Source of the DNA: Pseudomonas sp. RIT-PI-r
GTDB taxonomy: Bacteria; Pseudomonadota; Gammaproteobacteria; Pseudomonadales; Pseudomonadaceae
Direction: 5' to 3'
Assembly: GCF_001297015.1 (NCBI RefSeq)
Contig: NZ_LIGE01000010.1
Location: 1-64,000, forward strand
DNA length: 64,000 bases
In this document: positions 1 through 10,200 of the stretch, piece by piece
Layout: each line of letters starts with the position of its first letter
Position numbering within the stretch: position 1 is the stretch's first letter
Translations under genes and position numbers: made by a program
The notes under the pieces: generated by a model
What the model saw: the letters and a program-made list of their open reading frames with translations, nothing else
The model's database searches: none
Told to the model about the DNA's origin: nothing

Positions 1-476
1 GGGTAGAGGGGACTGATCGAGGTGTTTGTGCGAGGTACATCGACCTGAAAATTCTGAGTCGAACTCAGGTTTGAAAAGCACAAAGATCTGCTCCCTTTCC
101 CCTCTCCCGAGGGTAGAGGGGGCTGATAGAGGTGTTTGTGCTAGGTACATCGACTTGAAAATTCTGAGTCGAACTCAGTTTTGAAAAGCACAAAGATCTG
201 CTCCCTTTCCCCTCTCCCGAGGGTAGAGGGGACTGATCGAGGTGTTTGTGCGAGGTACATCGACCTGAAAATTCTGAGTCGAACTCAGGTTTTGAAAAGC
301 ACAAAGATCTGCTCCCTTTCCCCTCTCCCGAGGGTAGAGGGGACTGATCGAGGTGTTTGTGCGAGGTACATCGACCTGAAAATTCTGAGTCGAACTCAGG
401 TTTTGAAAAACACAAAGATCTGCTCCCTTTCCCCCTCTCCCGAGGGTAGAGGGCTGGGGTGAGGGTGCTTTTGATC
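1..476. repeat. Tandem array of ~110-bp units, right part of a large composite repeat
   Basis: Units beginning GGGTAGAGGG start at 1, 111, 221, 332 and 443, so the period is 110-111 bp and about four copies are present before the array ends in GGGCTGGGGTGAGGGTGC. Each unit carries GAGGTACATCGACCTGAAAA and GCACAAAGATCTGCTCCC. The left end lies outside the window. The terminal CTCTCCC/GGGTGAGGG motifs match the repeats at 4990 and 17434. Open frames through it are period artefacts, so no gene is called. Confidence 0.9.
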
Positions 477-489
477 TTGATTTACTGAA

Positions 490-2115
490 TTACAGGCTGA
501 ACCGCCCAACCATGTTGTTCAAATCCAGCGCCAGACGCGACAGCTCATTGCTCGCCGCACTGGTCTGATTCGCCCCGGTCGCCGATTGCACCGACAGGTC
601 ACGGATGTTCACCAGGTTGCGATCCACTTCCCGTGCCACCTGCGCCTGCTCTTCAGCGGCGCTGGCGATGACCAGGTTGCGCTCGTTGATCTCGACGATG
701 GCGGTGTTGATGGTGTCCAGCGACATGCCGGCACCACGGGCGATGTTCAAGGTCGACTCGGCACGTTCGGTGCTGTTGCGCATCGAATCCACGGCGTGTT
801 CGGTACCGCTTTGAATGCTACCGATCATCCGCTCGATTTCACTGGTCGATTGCTGGGTGCGATGCGCCAGGGCGCGCACTTCGTCCGCTACAACCGCAAA
901 ACCACGACCCGCTTCACCGGCACGCGCCGCTTCAATCGCCGCGTTCAGGGCCAGCAGGTTGGTTTGATCGGCCAGACCACGGATCACATCCAGCACTTTG
1001 CCGATGTCACGGGATTCATTGGCCAGATCGCCGATCAGGCTGGCGGTGCTCTGTACATCGGCACTCATGCGCTCGATGGCGCTGACGGTTTCCTGTACGA
1101 GGTCTCGGCCGTCACCGGCAGAAGTGGTGGCATTCTTCGAAGCTTCCGAAGTGCTCACGGCATTGCGCGCGACTTCTTCCACAGCGCTGGTCATTTCATT
1201 GACCGCAGTCGCCGCCTGTTCAATTTCGTTGTTCTGCTGAGTCAGGCCGCGCGCGCTTTCATCGGTGACACTGTTCAGTTCTTCAGCGGCCGATGCCAGC
1301 TGTGTGGCCGAACCGGAAATGCGCTGCAAGGTGTCACGCAGCTTCGATTGCATTTTCGCCATGGCTGCCAACAAGCGCCCGGCTTCGTCGCTGCCATCGA
1401 CGTGAATCGGTTGAGTCAGATTGCCTTCGGCGATGGTTTCCGCAGCGTCCAGTGCCTTGGCGATCGGTTTGGTGATGCTGGTGGTCAGCAGCCACGCGAA
1501 CAGGAACGTCAGGCCGGTGGCGATCACCAACAGGGTCACTACCAGATCGAACGCCGAAGCGTACTGATCGGCCGCTTTCTGATTGGTCTCGCTGATCTGC
1601 TCGCCGTTGATCTGCATCAGACGGTTGAGCACGGTGTTGATCGCTTCGGAGTTGCTGAGCAATTCGGTGTTGAGCAGGTTACGCAGTTCATCCACCTGAT
1701 TATTACGCGACAGGCTCTTCATGCGGTCTTCGATCTGACGGTACTGGCCGAGCAACTGCACGTACTGGTCGTAAGCGGCGCGTTCCTCAGGGCTGCCGAT
1801 CAGTGGCTCGTAGGCCGTTTGAGCTGCGCGGATCTGTTGGTTGCGCATGTCCAGCAACTCAACGGTTTTCTGCTGCACGTCCGCTTCGCGGTTGACCAGC
1901 AAGCGGTACGACAGCACACGCAAGCGCAGGGTCAACTGAGTGAATTCGTCGAGGTTCTTGATGCTCGGCACGCTGCTGGACGAAATGTCCTCGGCAGCGC
2001 CACGGATCTTACTCATCTGGTTCAAGGCAAACACGCCGAGAATCAGCATCAGGCCGCCGATCAAAGCGAAGCCGGTAAACGCCCGTGGGGCGATATTCAT
2101 ATTGCGGAGGGACAT
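490..2115 (-). CDS. Methyl-accepting chemotaxis protein, 4HB-type sensor
   Basis: Transmembrane chemoreceptor that signals through CheA/CheW. About 541 residues: TM1 at about 11-33, a short helical periplasmic region of about 155 residues typical of four-helix-bundle sensors, TM2 at about 189-211, a HAMP domain to about 265, then the cytoplasmic signalling helices. The conserved hairpin tip is present ([19 protein letters not shown], then [15 protein letters not shown]). The start is chosen at [12 protein letters not shown]; in-frame ATGs at 2145 and 2100 are alternatives and none has a strong ribosome site. It is divergent from the small-gene pair at 2393. The ligand cannot be read from sequence; position relative to zapA and a second receptor recalls P. 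putida PP_0317 (from memory). Confidence 0.93.
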   Translation of the reverse strand: MSLRNMNIAPRAFTGFALIGGLMLILGVFALNQMSKIRGAAEDISSSSVPSIKNLDEFTQLTLRLRVLSYRLLVNREADVQQKTVELLDMRNQQIRAAQTAYEPLIGSPEERAAYDQYVQLLGQYRQIEDRMKSLSRNNQVDELRNLLNTELLSNSEAINTVLNRLMQINGEQISETNQKAADQYASAFDLVVTLLVIATGLTFLFAWLLTTSITKPIAKALDAAETIAEGNLTQPIHVDGSDEAGRLLAAMAKMQSKLRDTLQRISGSATQLASAAEELNSVTDESARGLTQQNNEIEQAATAVNEMTSAVEEVARNAVSTSEASKNATTSAGDGRDLVQETVSAIERMSADVQSTASLIGDLANESRDIGKVLDVIRGLADQTNLLALNAAIEAARAGEAGRGFAVVADEVRALAHRTQQSTSEIERMIGSIQSGTEHAVDSMRNSTERAESTLNIARGAGMSLDTINTAIVEINERNLVIASAAEEQAQVAREVDRNLVNIRDLSVQSATGANQTSAASNELSRLALDLNNMVGRFSL

Positions 2116-2392
2116 GGGCGGGTACCAAGAGAGGGCCGCATCCATGCGGGTTCAGACTGCTGTATGGATGACTTATCGGTCATGCGACTGAAGTCTTGAG
2201 GCAGTGTGCGTATTTGTCGCACAAGGGCTTGGGCGACGAAGTGCAGGAACCAGATCGGCAGATCACAGTCTTTAAAACTCGCAAGAACGTTCGCCCGCCA
2301 GGAAAATCAAGGCCTTGCGCCGGTTTAACCCTGGCATCCGTGGTGACTTTTCTTTATCGTACGCGCCCTTTGAAAATGCCTGGAAGATCAAA

Positions 2393-2623
2393 ATGTTGGA
2401 AGCATCCCTCAGCCAATTGGAACAGCTCGTCAGCGACCTGGTGCAACAGAACCAGACCCTCTCGGAAACCAACCGGAGCCTGTCCACTGAACTGGCCCAG
2501 GCCAAGGATGAAAACGAAAGCCTGCAACTGAGCCTGATGGAACAGGAAGAGAAGCACGGCGCCACCGCAGCGCGCATCCAGGCTCTGGTTGATCGCGTCA
2601 ACGCAGGTCCTGTCAGCGCATGA
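2393..2623 (+). CDS. Small coiled-coil protein, TIGR02449/ZapB-like
   Basis: A 76-residue, mostly helical, charged protein (MLEASLSQLEQLVSDLVQQ..., many E, Q, L and N) with heptad-like spacing, reading as one coiled coil. The pattern fits the small TIGR02449/ZapB-like proteins encoded next to zapA in pseudomonads. The ATG at 2393 has GGAAG seven bases upstream; an upstream in-frame ATG at 2315 would add 26 residues that do not look helical. Its stop overlaps the zapA-like start (ATGA at 2620-2623), so the two are translationally coupled. A partner role with the ZapA-like protein is inferred from the overlap and the coiled coil. Family assignment is moderate. Confidence 0.7.
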   Translation: MLEASLSQLEQLVSDLVQQNQTLSETNRSLSTELAQAKDENESLQLSLMEQEEKHGATAARIQALVDRVNAGPVSA

Positions 2624-2922
2624 ACCACGGTACAGCAGGGGTAAAAGTCATCTCCATTCTCGGGGAGGACTATTCGATCAAGGCACCGGCCGGGGAAGAA
2701 CAGACCCTGCTGGACGCTGCACTGATGCTCAAAGCGGCATTGGCTGACACCAAACGCAAATACCCGACGCTGATCGGTGACCGCTTGCTGGTGCTGGCAG
2801 CAATGAATCTGTGCTCGCAACAGATCGAAATGAAGAAGCAGCATCAGGAAGAACTCGACCGTTACCAAGAGCAAGTCAGCGCCACGGTCGAGACCATCGC
2901 CAAGACCATCAATCAGGGTTGA
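2620..2922 (+). CDS. zapA: ZapA-family cell division protein (likely accessory paralogue)
   Basis: 100 residues with the ZapA layout: an N-terminal beta-rich head (VKVISILGEDYSIKAPAGEE), then a long helix with DRLLVLAAMNLCSQQ, matching the 'A-x-N-x' core of ZapA, and a C-terminal coiled coil. ZapA bundles FtsZ filaments at midcell. In Pseudomonas the housekeeping zapA is normally followed by the 6S RNA gene ssrS and ygfA. Here only 99 bp separate it from a chemoreceptor and no 6S-like sequence is seen, so I infer a second ZapA. It overlaps the upstream coiled-coil gene by four bases. Confidence 0.78.
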   Translation: MNHGTAGVKVISILGEDYSIKAPAGEEQTLLDAALMLKAALADTKRKYPTLIGDRLLVLAAMNLCSQQIEMKKQHQEELDRYQEQVSATVETIAKTINQG

Positions 2923-2953
2923 TGAGGTTGCGCACAACCAAAGAATAGATTGT

Positions 2954-2974
2954 CGATTGGGTTGTATACAATCG
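2954..2974. promoter_or_regulatory. Palindromic candidate operator upstream of the dCACHE chemoreceptor
   Basis: TTGTATACAA at 2962-2971 is a perfect 10-bp palindrome, and CGATTG (2954-2959) mirrors CAATCG (2969-2974). It lies 51-68 bp before the chemoreceptor start at 3022. TTGTATACAA resembles GntR-family (FCD-type) operators. No GntR gene is adjacent, so the regulator is unknown. Confidence 0.4.
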
Positions 2975-3021
2975 GCACGGCTGTTGCATTGATTCGGCCA
3001 CTTATTCTTTGGGGGTGCTCC

Positions 3022-4959
3022 ATGCAGTTGTGGCGACGCAGTATTCAATGGCAGCTGATTCTCAGTATGGGCACCGCCCTGCTGGTCAGCATCCTGATCG
3101 TGGTTGGCATTTATACCTTGGTGGTCAACCGCCTCGCCCAGAGCTATCTGGTCGAACAAGCCCTGCCGTCGAGTATCGAAGCGACGCGCAACGACATCGA
3201 ACGCATCCTCGTGCAACCGCTGACGGCGGCCAAGGATATTGCCAGTAACACCATGGTTCGCGACTGGCTGGCCTCCGGTGAAGACAGCAGCAAAACGGCG
3301 GGCTTCGCGCAGTATCTGGAAGGCATCCGCGCCGAACACAAGGCTTTCACTGCTTTGATCATCGGCACCGAATCCAATCATTACATCACCGAAAAAGGCC
3401 TCGATCGCACCCTCAGCCGTGCCAAACCGGCCGATGCCTGGTTCTATTCCTTTCTCGACAGCAATCAGCCGCGCACCCTGAATATCGACAACGACGGAGC
3501 CACCGGAGAATTGGCGCTGTTCATTGACTTGAAGGTCGAGCAGGCTGGCAAAGTGGTCGGTGTGGCAGGGCTCGGGCTGAGCATGAAAGAGCTCTCGGAG
3601 CTGATTCACAACTTCAGCTTTGGTGAGCGCGGCAAGGTCTATCTCGTGCGTTCCGACGGTTTGATCCAGGTGCATCCGGAGGCGCAGTTCAGTGGCAAGC
3701 GCACCTTAAGCGAGCAGATCGGCAGCAATGCTGCACAGGCAGTCCTCGGTCAAAAAACTGCCGTCAGCAGCAACTTCCAGCGAGACGGCGAAGACTTCCT
3801 CGCCTTCAGCCTGCCTTTGCGCGATTTAGGCTGGACCCTGGTGGCCGAAGTGCCGCAGTCGCAGATCTACGCCGAAGCCCGCAAAGCGATGTGGATGAGT
3901 GGCGGTATTGGTCTGGTGGGGGCGCTGGTGTGCCTCGCTCTGGTGGTCTGGCTGGCACAAGGTCTGGTGCGACCGATTCGCCAAGCAACAGCGGCGCTGG
4001 TAGCAATCGGGAGCGGTGGTGGAGATTTGACCCATCGGTTAGATTCCAGCCGCGCCGATGAGCTGGGCGACCTCGCTCGCGGCTTCAACCGTTTCCTCGA
4101 CAGCCAGCGCGGAATGATCGGCGAAGTGCTGACCACCAGTGAGCGTCTGCGCACTGCCGTGGGGCAAGTGGCGAAAGTGGTGGAGAACACCGCCGAGCGT
4201 TCAGGTCGTCAGCAGGAAATGACCGACATGGTCGCCACTGCCGTTCATGAAATGGGCTTGACCGTGCAAGAAATTGCGCAGAACGCCGGCAACGCCGCAC
4301 TCGCTTCGCAAACCGCGCGGGATGAAGCAATGCAGGCGCGGGAAGTGGTCGGGGGCTCGATCAAGCATATTGAAAGCATGTCCAATGAAATTGGCTTGGC
4401 AGCCGGCGCGGTCGGCGAGTTGGCACATCAGGTTGCGTCGATCGACTCGGTGCTGGCGGTGATTCGCGGGGTGTCCGAGCAGACCAACCTGTTGGCCCTG
4501 AACGCTGCGATTGAAGCGGCGCGGGCCGGTGACATGGGCCGAGGTTTCGCCGTCGTCGCGGATGAAGTGCGCACCCTGGCGCGCCGCACCCAGGCTTCCA
4601 CCGACGAGATTCAGCAGATGATCGGCAGCCTCAAGCAAGGCGCGGAAAACGCCGTATCGTCGATGCGCACCGGTCAGGCCGCGACGGGCACAGGCGTTGA
4701 GTCGAGCCAGCGCACCGGGGCGTCGTTGACGGCTATTACCGGTCAGGTCGAGCGCATCAGCGACATGAACCATCAGGTGGCAACGGCGACGGAGGAGCAG
4801 TCGGCGGTGACTGAGGAGATCAACCGCAATGTGCAGGGGATTTCCGATCTGGCGCGGGCGACGGCGGGGGAGGTTCGGGCTTGTCGTGAGGATTGTCAGA
4901 TGTTGCAGAGGCTGGCGGATGATCTGGCGCGGCAGATGGGTGGGTTCAAGCTGAGCTGA
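3022..4959 (+). CDS. Methyl-accepting chemotaxis protein with large dCACHE-type sensor (McpH-like)
   Basis: About 645 residues: TM1 at about 11-35, a periplasmic sensor of about 250 residues (including [10 protein letters not shown] and a membrane-proximal [13 protein letters not shown], both typical of dCACHE), TM2 at about 291-312, HAMP, and a full signalling domain with [19 protein letters not shown] and [15 protein letters not shown]. The ATG at 3022 is preferred over an in-frame TTG at 2950 because GGGGGTG precedes it and the hydrophobic N-terminus then begins properly. By context (next to PP_0317/zapA-like genes) it may be the counterpart of P. putida McpH, a purine receptor; this is inference and the ligand pocket was not checked. 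A palindrome sits just upstream. Confidence 0.92.
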   Translation: MQLWRRSIQWQLILSMGTALLVSILIVVGIYTLVVNRLAQSYLVEQALPSSIEATRNDIERILVQPLTAAKDIASNTMVRDWLASGEDSSKTAGFAQYLEGIRAEHKAFTALIIGTESNHYITEKGLDRTLSRAKPADAWFYSFLDSNQPRTLNIDNDGATGELALFIDLKVEQAGKVVGVAGLGLSMKELSELIHNFSFGERGKVYLVRSDGLIQVHPEAQFSGKRTLSEQIGSNAAQAVLGQKTAVSSNFQRDGEDFLAFSLPLRDLGWTLVAEVPQSQIYAEARKAMWMSGGIGLVGALVCLALVVWLAQGLVRPIRQATAALVAIGSGGGDLTHRLDSSRADELGDLARGFNRFLDSQRGMIGEVLTTSERLRTAVGQVAKVVENTAERSGRQQEMTDMVATAVHEMGLTVQEIAQNAGNAALASQTARDEAMQAREVVGGSIKHIESMSNEIGLAAGAVGELAHQVASIDSVLAVIRGVSEQTNLLALNAAIEAARAGDMGRGFAVVADEVRTLARRTQASTDEIQQMIGSLKQGAENAVSSMRTGQAATGTGVESSQRTGASLTAITGQVERISDMNHQVATATEEQSAVTEEINRNVQGISDLARATAGEVRACREDCQMLQRLADDLARQMGGFKLS

Positions 4960-4989
4960 GTGCTGAGTGCTGAGTGCTGAGCCTGTAAA

Positions 4990-5187
4990 GCCCCTCACCC
5001 TAACCCTCTCCCAGAGGGAGAGGGGACTAACCGTGGGATGCTTGAGAAATACGCCGACCTGAAAATGCTTTACCGAATCCATAATCGACGCGGTTTTTCA
5101 GGTCGATGTATAGCGCCAGACACCTCGGTCGTCCCCCTCTCCCTACGGGCGGTCCGACGTTTCGGGAGGGCTGGGGTGAGGGTCGGC
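4990..5187. repeat. Large inverted-repeat (MITE-like) element
   Basis: Begins CCCCTCACCCTAACCCTCTC at 4991 and ends GGAGGGCTGGGGTGAGGGTC near 5183, so the ends are imperfect inverted repeats. Internal segments GCCGACCTGAAAA (about 5053) and TTTTTCAGGTCGATG (about 5094) also mirror each other. It ends almost at the stop of the acyl-CoA dehydrogenase and shares its ends with the repeats at 1-476 and 17434-17731. A run of GAGTGCT repeats (about 4958-4979) precedes it. Confidence 0.8.
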
Positions 5188-5189
5188 TT

Positions 5190-6992
5190 TCAGAACCAGG
5201 CATCCTGCATCGCCAGGCACGTATCATCCCGTGCCTCCAGCAACGCTAATTCATGATGGCACCCCGGCACTTCCCACGTCAGAAAATACCGCGCTGCCTG
5301 CAACTTGCCCTTATAGAAGTCCGCATCCGCTGCATTCCCTTTGGCCAACCCTTCTTCGGCATGAATCGCCTGCTCCAGCCAACGCCAGCCAATCACCGTG
5401 TGCCCGAACACCTTCAGGTACAGCGCAGAGTTCGCCAGGCTGCTATTGACCTTGCCTTGCCCCAGATCAGTCAACAAACCGATGGTCACCGTTTGCAGGC
5501 GCGCCACCAGTTTTTCCAGCGGCTCACGCAGTGCGGTCAGCGATTCATGCGTCATTGCGCGCTCTGCCGTAGTGGCGATCAGTCGAATCAGTTGCTTCAG
5601 TCCCGCGCCACCGTTCTGTGCCAGTTTACGTCCGAGCAAGTCCAGCGATTGAATGCCATGGGTGCCTTCATGAATCGGGTTCAAGCGGTTATCGCGGTAA
5701 TACTGCTCCACCGGGTATTCGCGGGTGTAACCGTGACCGCCAAGAATCTGGATCGCCAGTTCGTTGGCCTTGAGGCAGAACTCCGACGGCCAGGATTTGA
5801 CGATCGGTGTCAGCAGATCCAGCAACTCATGCGCCTGCTTGCGTTCTGCTTCTGTCTCAAGTGTGGTGGTGTCGTCAAATAACCGCGCGGCATACAAGCC
5901 GAGATCAAACGCCCCTTCGACGTAGGATTTCTGCGTCAACAGCATACGTCTGACATCGGCGTGCTGAATGATCGCCACCGGCGCCGTCGTCGGATCCTTG
6001 CTGTCCGGCACGCGACCCTGTGGCCGCTCGCGAGCGTACTCCAGCGAGTACAGGTAACCGGCGTAACCGAGCATCACCGCACCCATGCCGACGCCAATCC
6101 GCGCCTCGTTCATCATCTGGAACATGTAGCTCAAACCACGATGCGGCTCGCCGACCAGATAACCGACACACTCACCGTTATCGCCGAAGTTCAGCGCTGT
6201 GGAAGTGGTGCCGCGCCAACCCATCTTGTGGAACAGCCCGGCGAGCAGCACGTCATTACGTTGGCCGAGGCTGCCGTCATCGTTGACCAGAAATTTCGGC
6301 ACGATGAACAACGAAATGCCTTTAACGCCCGCAGGCGCGTCCGGCAGTTTGGCCAGCACCATGTGCACGATGTTTTCCGAGAGCGGGTGATCGCCGCCGG
6401 AGATGAAGATCTTGTTGCCCTTGAGGCGATAAGTGCCGTCGGACGCTGGCTCGGCGCGTGTACGAATATCCGACAGCGATGAGCCAGCGTGGGGTTCGGT
6501 CAGGGCCATGGTGCCGAAGAAGCGCCCGTCGATCATCGGCTGCAGAAAGCGTTGTTTCTGTTCTTCGGTGCCGAAGCTCTCGATGAGGTTCGCCGCGCCC
6601 ATGGTCAGAAACGGGTAGGAAGTCGAGGCCGCGTTGGCCGACTGGAAATGCGCGAAGCAGGCTTGCGACAGCAGCGTAGGAAGTTGCATGCCGCCGGCGT
6701 CGAAACTTCTCGCGGCGTTGAGGAATCCGGCTTCAAGAAAGGCATCCACCGCCGGTTTCACTTCAGGAATCAGAATCGCCTTGCCGTCCTCGTAGCGCGG
6801 CTCGTTCTCGTCGCCCTTGCGGTTGTGCGGCGCGAAGTATTTCTCGGCAATGTTGCGTGCGGTGCCGATGGCGGCGTCAAAGGTCTCGCGGTTGTGCTCG
6901 GCAAAGCGCTCACGCCGGGTCAGGCCCTCGGCATCAAGGACTTCATACAGCTCGAAAGCCAGATTGCGGGAACTGAGCAGCGTCTCGGACAT
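5190..6992 (-). CDS. Acyl-CoA dehydrogenase (FadE-like, ~600 residues)
   Basis: FAD-dependent alpha,beta-dehydrogenation of an acyl-CoA thioester; cytosolic. 600 residues, the size of the long class with an extra C-terminal domain. Visible motifs: MALTEPHAGSSLSDIRT (FAD/substrate loop), KIFISGGDH, ARIGVGMGAVMLGYAGYL, and QILGGHGYTREYPVEQYYRD near the C-terminal core. AGGTAGG precedes the start. From memory PAO1 has the equivalent gene (PA5020) next to the rlmJ-type gene; here put genes and a T6SS patch lie between them. The acyl chain specificity is not readable. It is transcribed alone, with a large repeat at its 3' end. Confidence 0.93.
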   Translation of the reverse strand: MSETLLSSRNLAFELYEVLDAEGLTRRERFAEHNRETFDAAIGTARNIAEKYFAPHNRKGDENEPRYEDGKAILIPEVKPAVDAFLEAGFLNAARSFDAGGMQLPTLLSQACFAHFQSANAASTSYPFLTMGAANLIESFGTEEQKQRFLQPMIDGRFFGTMALTEPHAGSSLSDIRTRAEPASDGTYRLKGNKIFISGGDHPLSENIVHMVLAKLPDAPAGVKGISLFIVPKFLVNDDGSLGQRNDVLLAGLFHKMGWRGTTSTALNFGDNGECVGYLVGEPHRGLSYMFQMMNEARIGVGMGAVMLGYAGYLYSLEYARERPQGRVPDSKDPTTAPVAIIQHADVRRMLLTQKSYVEGAFDLGLYAARLFDDTTTLETEAERKQAHELLDLLTPIVKSWPSEFCLKANELAIQILGGHGYTREYPVEQYYRDNRLNPIHEGTHGIQSLDLLGRKLAQNGGAGLKQLIRLIATTAERAMTHESLTALREPLEKLVARLQTVTIGLLTDLGQGKVNSSLANSALYLKVFGHTVIGWRWLEQAIHAEEGLAKGNAADADFYKGKLQAARYFLTWEVPGCHHELALLEARDDTCLAMQDAWF

Positions 6993-7099
6993 GGCGGCCT
7001 ACCTGAAATTGGGGTTGGGCCGAGTCTAGGCGTGCTGATAAAGGCTGAACAGGATGATTGATGAGAGTGATGCAGAGGTGAGCGCGACACTAATCAAAT

Positions 7100-7186
7100 G
7101 TAGGAGTGAGCCTGCTCGCGATAGCGGTCTGTCAGACACATTTATTTTAACTGACAGACCGCTATCGCGAGCAGGCTCACTCCTAC
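7100..7186. repeat. REPIN, perfect 36-bp arms
   Basis: The left arm starts GTAGGAGTGAGCCTGCTCGC at 7100 and is mirrored exactly by a right arm ending at 7186; the arms are 36 bp with a loop of about 15 bp. It fills the gap between the start of the acyl-CoA dehydrogenase gene and the end of putA. Confidence 0.92.
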
Positions 7187-7235
7187 AGGGTTTACATTCC
7201 AGGCGACCATTGCGGTCGCCTGGACTTACAGCTGT

Positions 7236-10200
7236 TTAGCCGATTGTCATCAAGCTGGCATTACCACCTGCAGCTGCAGTGTTGACACTCAACGCCCGCT
7301 CAATCACCAGACGCTCAAGGGCAATGTTGGTCTCGCCCTGGGACAAGCCCTGAACCCCAACGATCGCGCCGGCGCGCTTGGCAATCTGCTGGCAAACGCC
7401 GCGCAACTGGTCGGAATGGCCGTGATGCAGAACCGCATCGAACACCACCTCATCCTTGTTCCAGTCAGCAACCAGCTTGATCCGCGCCTGAATCTCCTTC
7501 GGCAGGCGTGCGAACAAGGCCTTGCTGATGTCGGACTCCGGCCATACCGCCGAACCGCCTACGGCCAATACCGCAGCCAGTTGGGTCAACAGATCACCTT
7601 CAACCTCGGCCAGGCACAGCACGTGCTCACGCGGCAGGATGGCGTAGCTGTTTTTTTCACCGGTCGGGCCGGCCAGCATGCGGGTAATGCCGCTCTGCGA
7701 TTGCGCAGCGTACTGCACGCACAGAGTGCTCAAGTCGGCGTACTTGTTGCTTTCAGCCCAGGCTTTCAGGGCGTTCAGCGGTTTGCTCATGGCATCGCGC
7801 AGTCGAACGTCCGGGGCGACAACGGCGTCACCGCGAGCGAAGGATTGTTCGATGGCATCCGTAGGACGTGTCGCCAGCAAGCGGTACAGGTAAAGCGGAC
7901 CACCAGCCTTCGGACCCGTACCCGAGAGGCCTTCGCCGCCGAATGGCTGCACGCCGACCACGGCACCGACGATGTTGCGGTTGACGTAGACGTTACCGGC
8001 GTTGACGTTGTCGATCACCTTGGCGATGGTCTCGTCGATCCGGGTGTGCACGCCCAGCGTCAGGCCGTAGCCGGAAGCGTTGATCTGGCCGATCAGTTGA
8101 TCGATCTCTTTGCGCTTGTAGCGCACCACGTGCAGCACCGGGCCGAAGATCTCGCGTTGCAGCTCGTCGAAGCTTTCCAGCTCGATCAGGGTCGGCATGA
8201 CGAAGGTGCCGCGTTTGACTTCTTCGGTGTCGGCGATAGCCACCTGGTACACATTGCGACCTTTATCGCGCATGCCCTGGATGTGCTTGTCGATGCCAGC
8301 CTTGGCTTCGGCGTCGATCACCGGGCCGATGTCCACCGATAGGCGCTCAGGGTTGCCGAGACGGCTTTCGGCCATGGCACCTTTGAGCATTTCGATGACG
8401 CGATCGGCGGAATCTTCCTGCAGGCACAGTACGCGCAGCGCCGAGCAGCGCTGACCAGCGCTGTCGAAAGCCGAGGACACCACGTCGATCACGACTTGTT
8501 CGGTCAGTGCCGAGGAGTCGACGATCATGGCGTTCTGGCCACCGGTTTCGGCGATCAGCGGAATCGGACGGCCCTGGCTGTCGAGACGGCCAGCGATGTT
8601 GCGTTGCAGCAGGCGCGCGACTTCGGTGGAACCGGTGAACATCACGCCTTTGACGCGCTCATCGCCGACCAGACCGGCGCCGACGGTTTCACCGCGACCC
8701 GGCAGCAGTTGCAGCACGCCTTCCGGAATTCCGGCTTCAAGCAGCAAACGCACGGCTTGAGCGGCAACCAGCGGAGTTTGTTCAGCCGGTTTGGCCAATA
8801 CCGGGTTACCGGCAGCCAGTGCCGCAGCGACTTGGCCACTGAAGATCGCCAATGGGAAGTTCCACGGGCTGATGCATACAACTGGGCCCAATGGACGGTG
8901 GGCGTCATTGCTGAAATCGTTGCGAGCCTGCACCGCGTAGTAACGCAGGAAGTCGACGGCTTCGCGGACTTCGGCGATGGCGTTAGCGTAGGTCTTGCCG
9001 GCTTCGCGAGCCAACAGGCCCATCAGCGGCTGGATCTCGCCTTCCATCAAATCAGCGGCACGTTCCAGAATCGCTGCGCGTTCGGCCGGCGGGGTGGCCT
9101 GCCAGATCGGCGCAGCGTTCAGCGCGCATTGAATGGCGTTGTCGACGTCTTCGACGGTGGCTTCCTGAACGTGACCGACCACATCACGGTGATCTGCCGG
9201 GTTCAGCACGGGCGCAGGGGTTTCAGTGCTGGACGCGCAACCGAGCATCGGCGCGGCTTTCCAGTCGGTGTGGGCAGTGGCGAGCAGGGCGCAGGACAGC
9301 GAAGCCAGACGATGTTCGTTGGCCATGTCGATGCCGCTGGAGTTGGCGCGCTCAGCACCGTACAGATCACGCGGCAGCGGAATGCGCGGGTGCGGCAGGC
9401 CGAAGCCACCTTCCACGGTCGCCATCTGCTCGATCTGCGCTACCGGATCGGCCACCAATTCCTGAATCGAAATCGACTGGTCGGCGATACGGTTGACGAA
9501 CGAAGTGTTCGCGCCGTTTTCCAGCAAGCGACGTACGAGGTAGGCGAGCAGGGTTTCGTGAGTACCGACCGGCGCGTACACGCGGCACGGACGGTTCAGC
9601 TTGCCTTCGGAAACTTTGCCTACAACTTGTTCGTAAAGCGGTTCGCCCATGCCGTGCAGGCACTGGAATTCGTACTGGCCGGGGTAATAGTTCTGACCGG
9701 CAATGTGGTAAATGGCCGACAGGGTGTGGGCGTTGTGCGTGGCGAACTGCGGATAGATGACTTCCGGCACCGACAGCAGTTTGCGTGCGCAAGCGATGTA
9801 GGAAACGTCGGTGTACACCTTGCGGGTGTAGACCGGATAGCCTTCCAGGCCTTCGACCTGGGCGCGCTTGATTTCGCTGTCCCAGTACGCGCCTTTCACC
9901 AGGCGGATCATCAGGCGATGACGGCTGCGACGGGCCAGATCGATCACGTAGTCGATCACGTACGGGCAACGCTTCTGGTAAGCCTGGATAACGAAACCGA
10001 TGCCGTTCCAGCCAGTCAGTTGCGGCTCGAAACACAGGCGCTCAAGCAGATCCAGCGACAGTTCGAGACGGTCGGCTTCTTCGGCGTCGATGTTCAGGCC
10101 GATGTCGTATTGCTTGGCCAGCAGGGTCAACGACAGCAGGCGCGGGTACAGCTCGTCCATCACACGCTCGTACTGCGCACGGCTGTAACGCGGGTGCAGT

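Noticed and set aside
65..462. Open frames on both strands through the left repeat block
   Set aside because: They follow the 110-bp period and repeat the same peptide three times; no ribosome site and no family resemblance.
2923..3021. 6S RNA gene expected after zapA
   Set aside because: Only 99 bp are available and no 6S-like closing stem or bubble was seen; the gap holds a palindrome instead.
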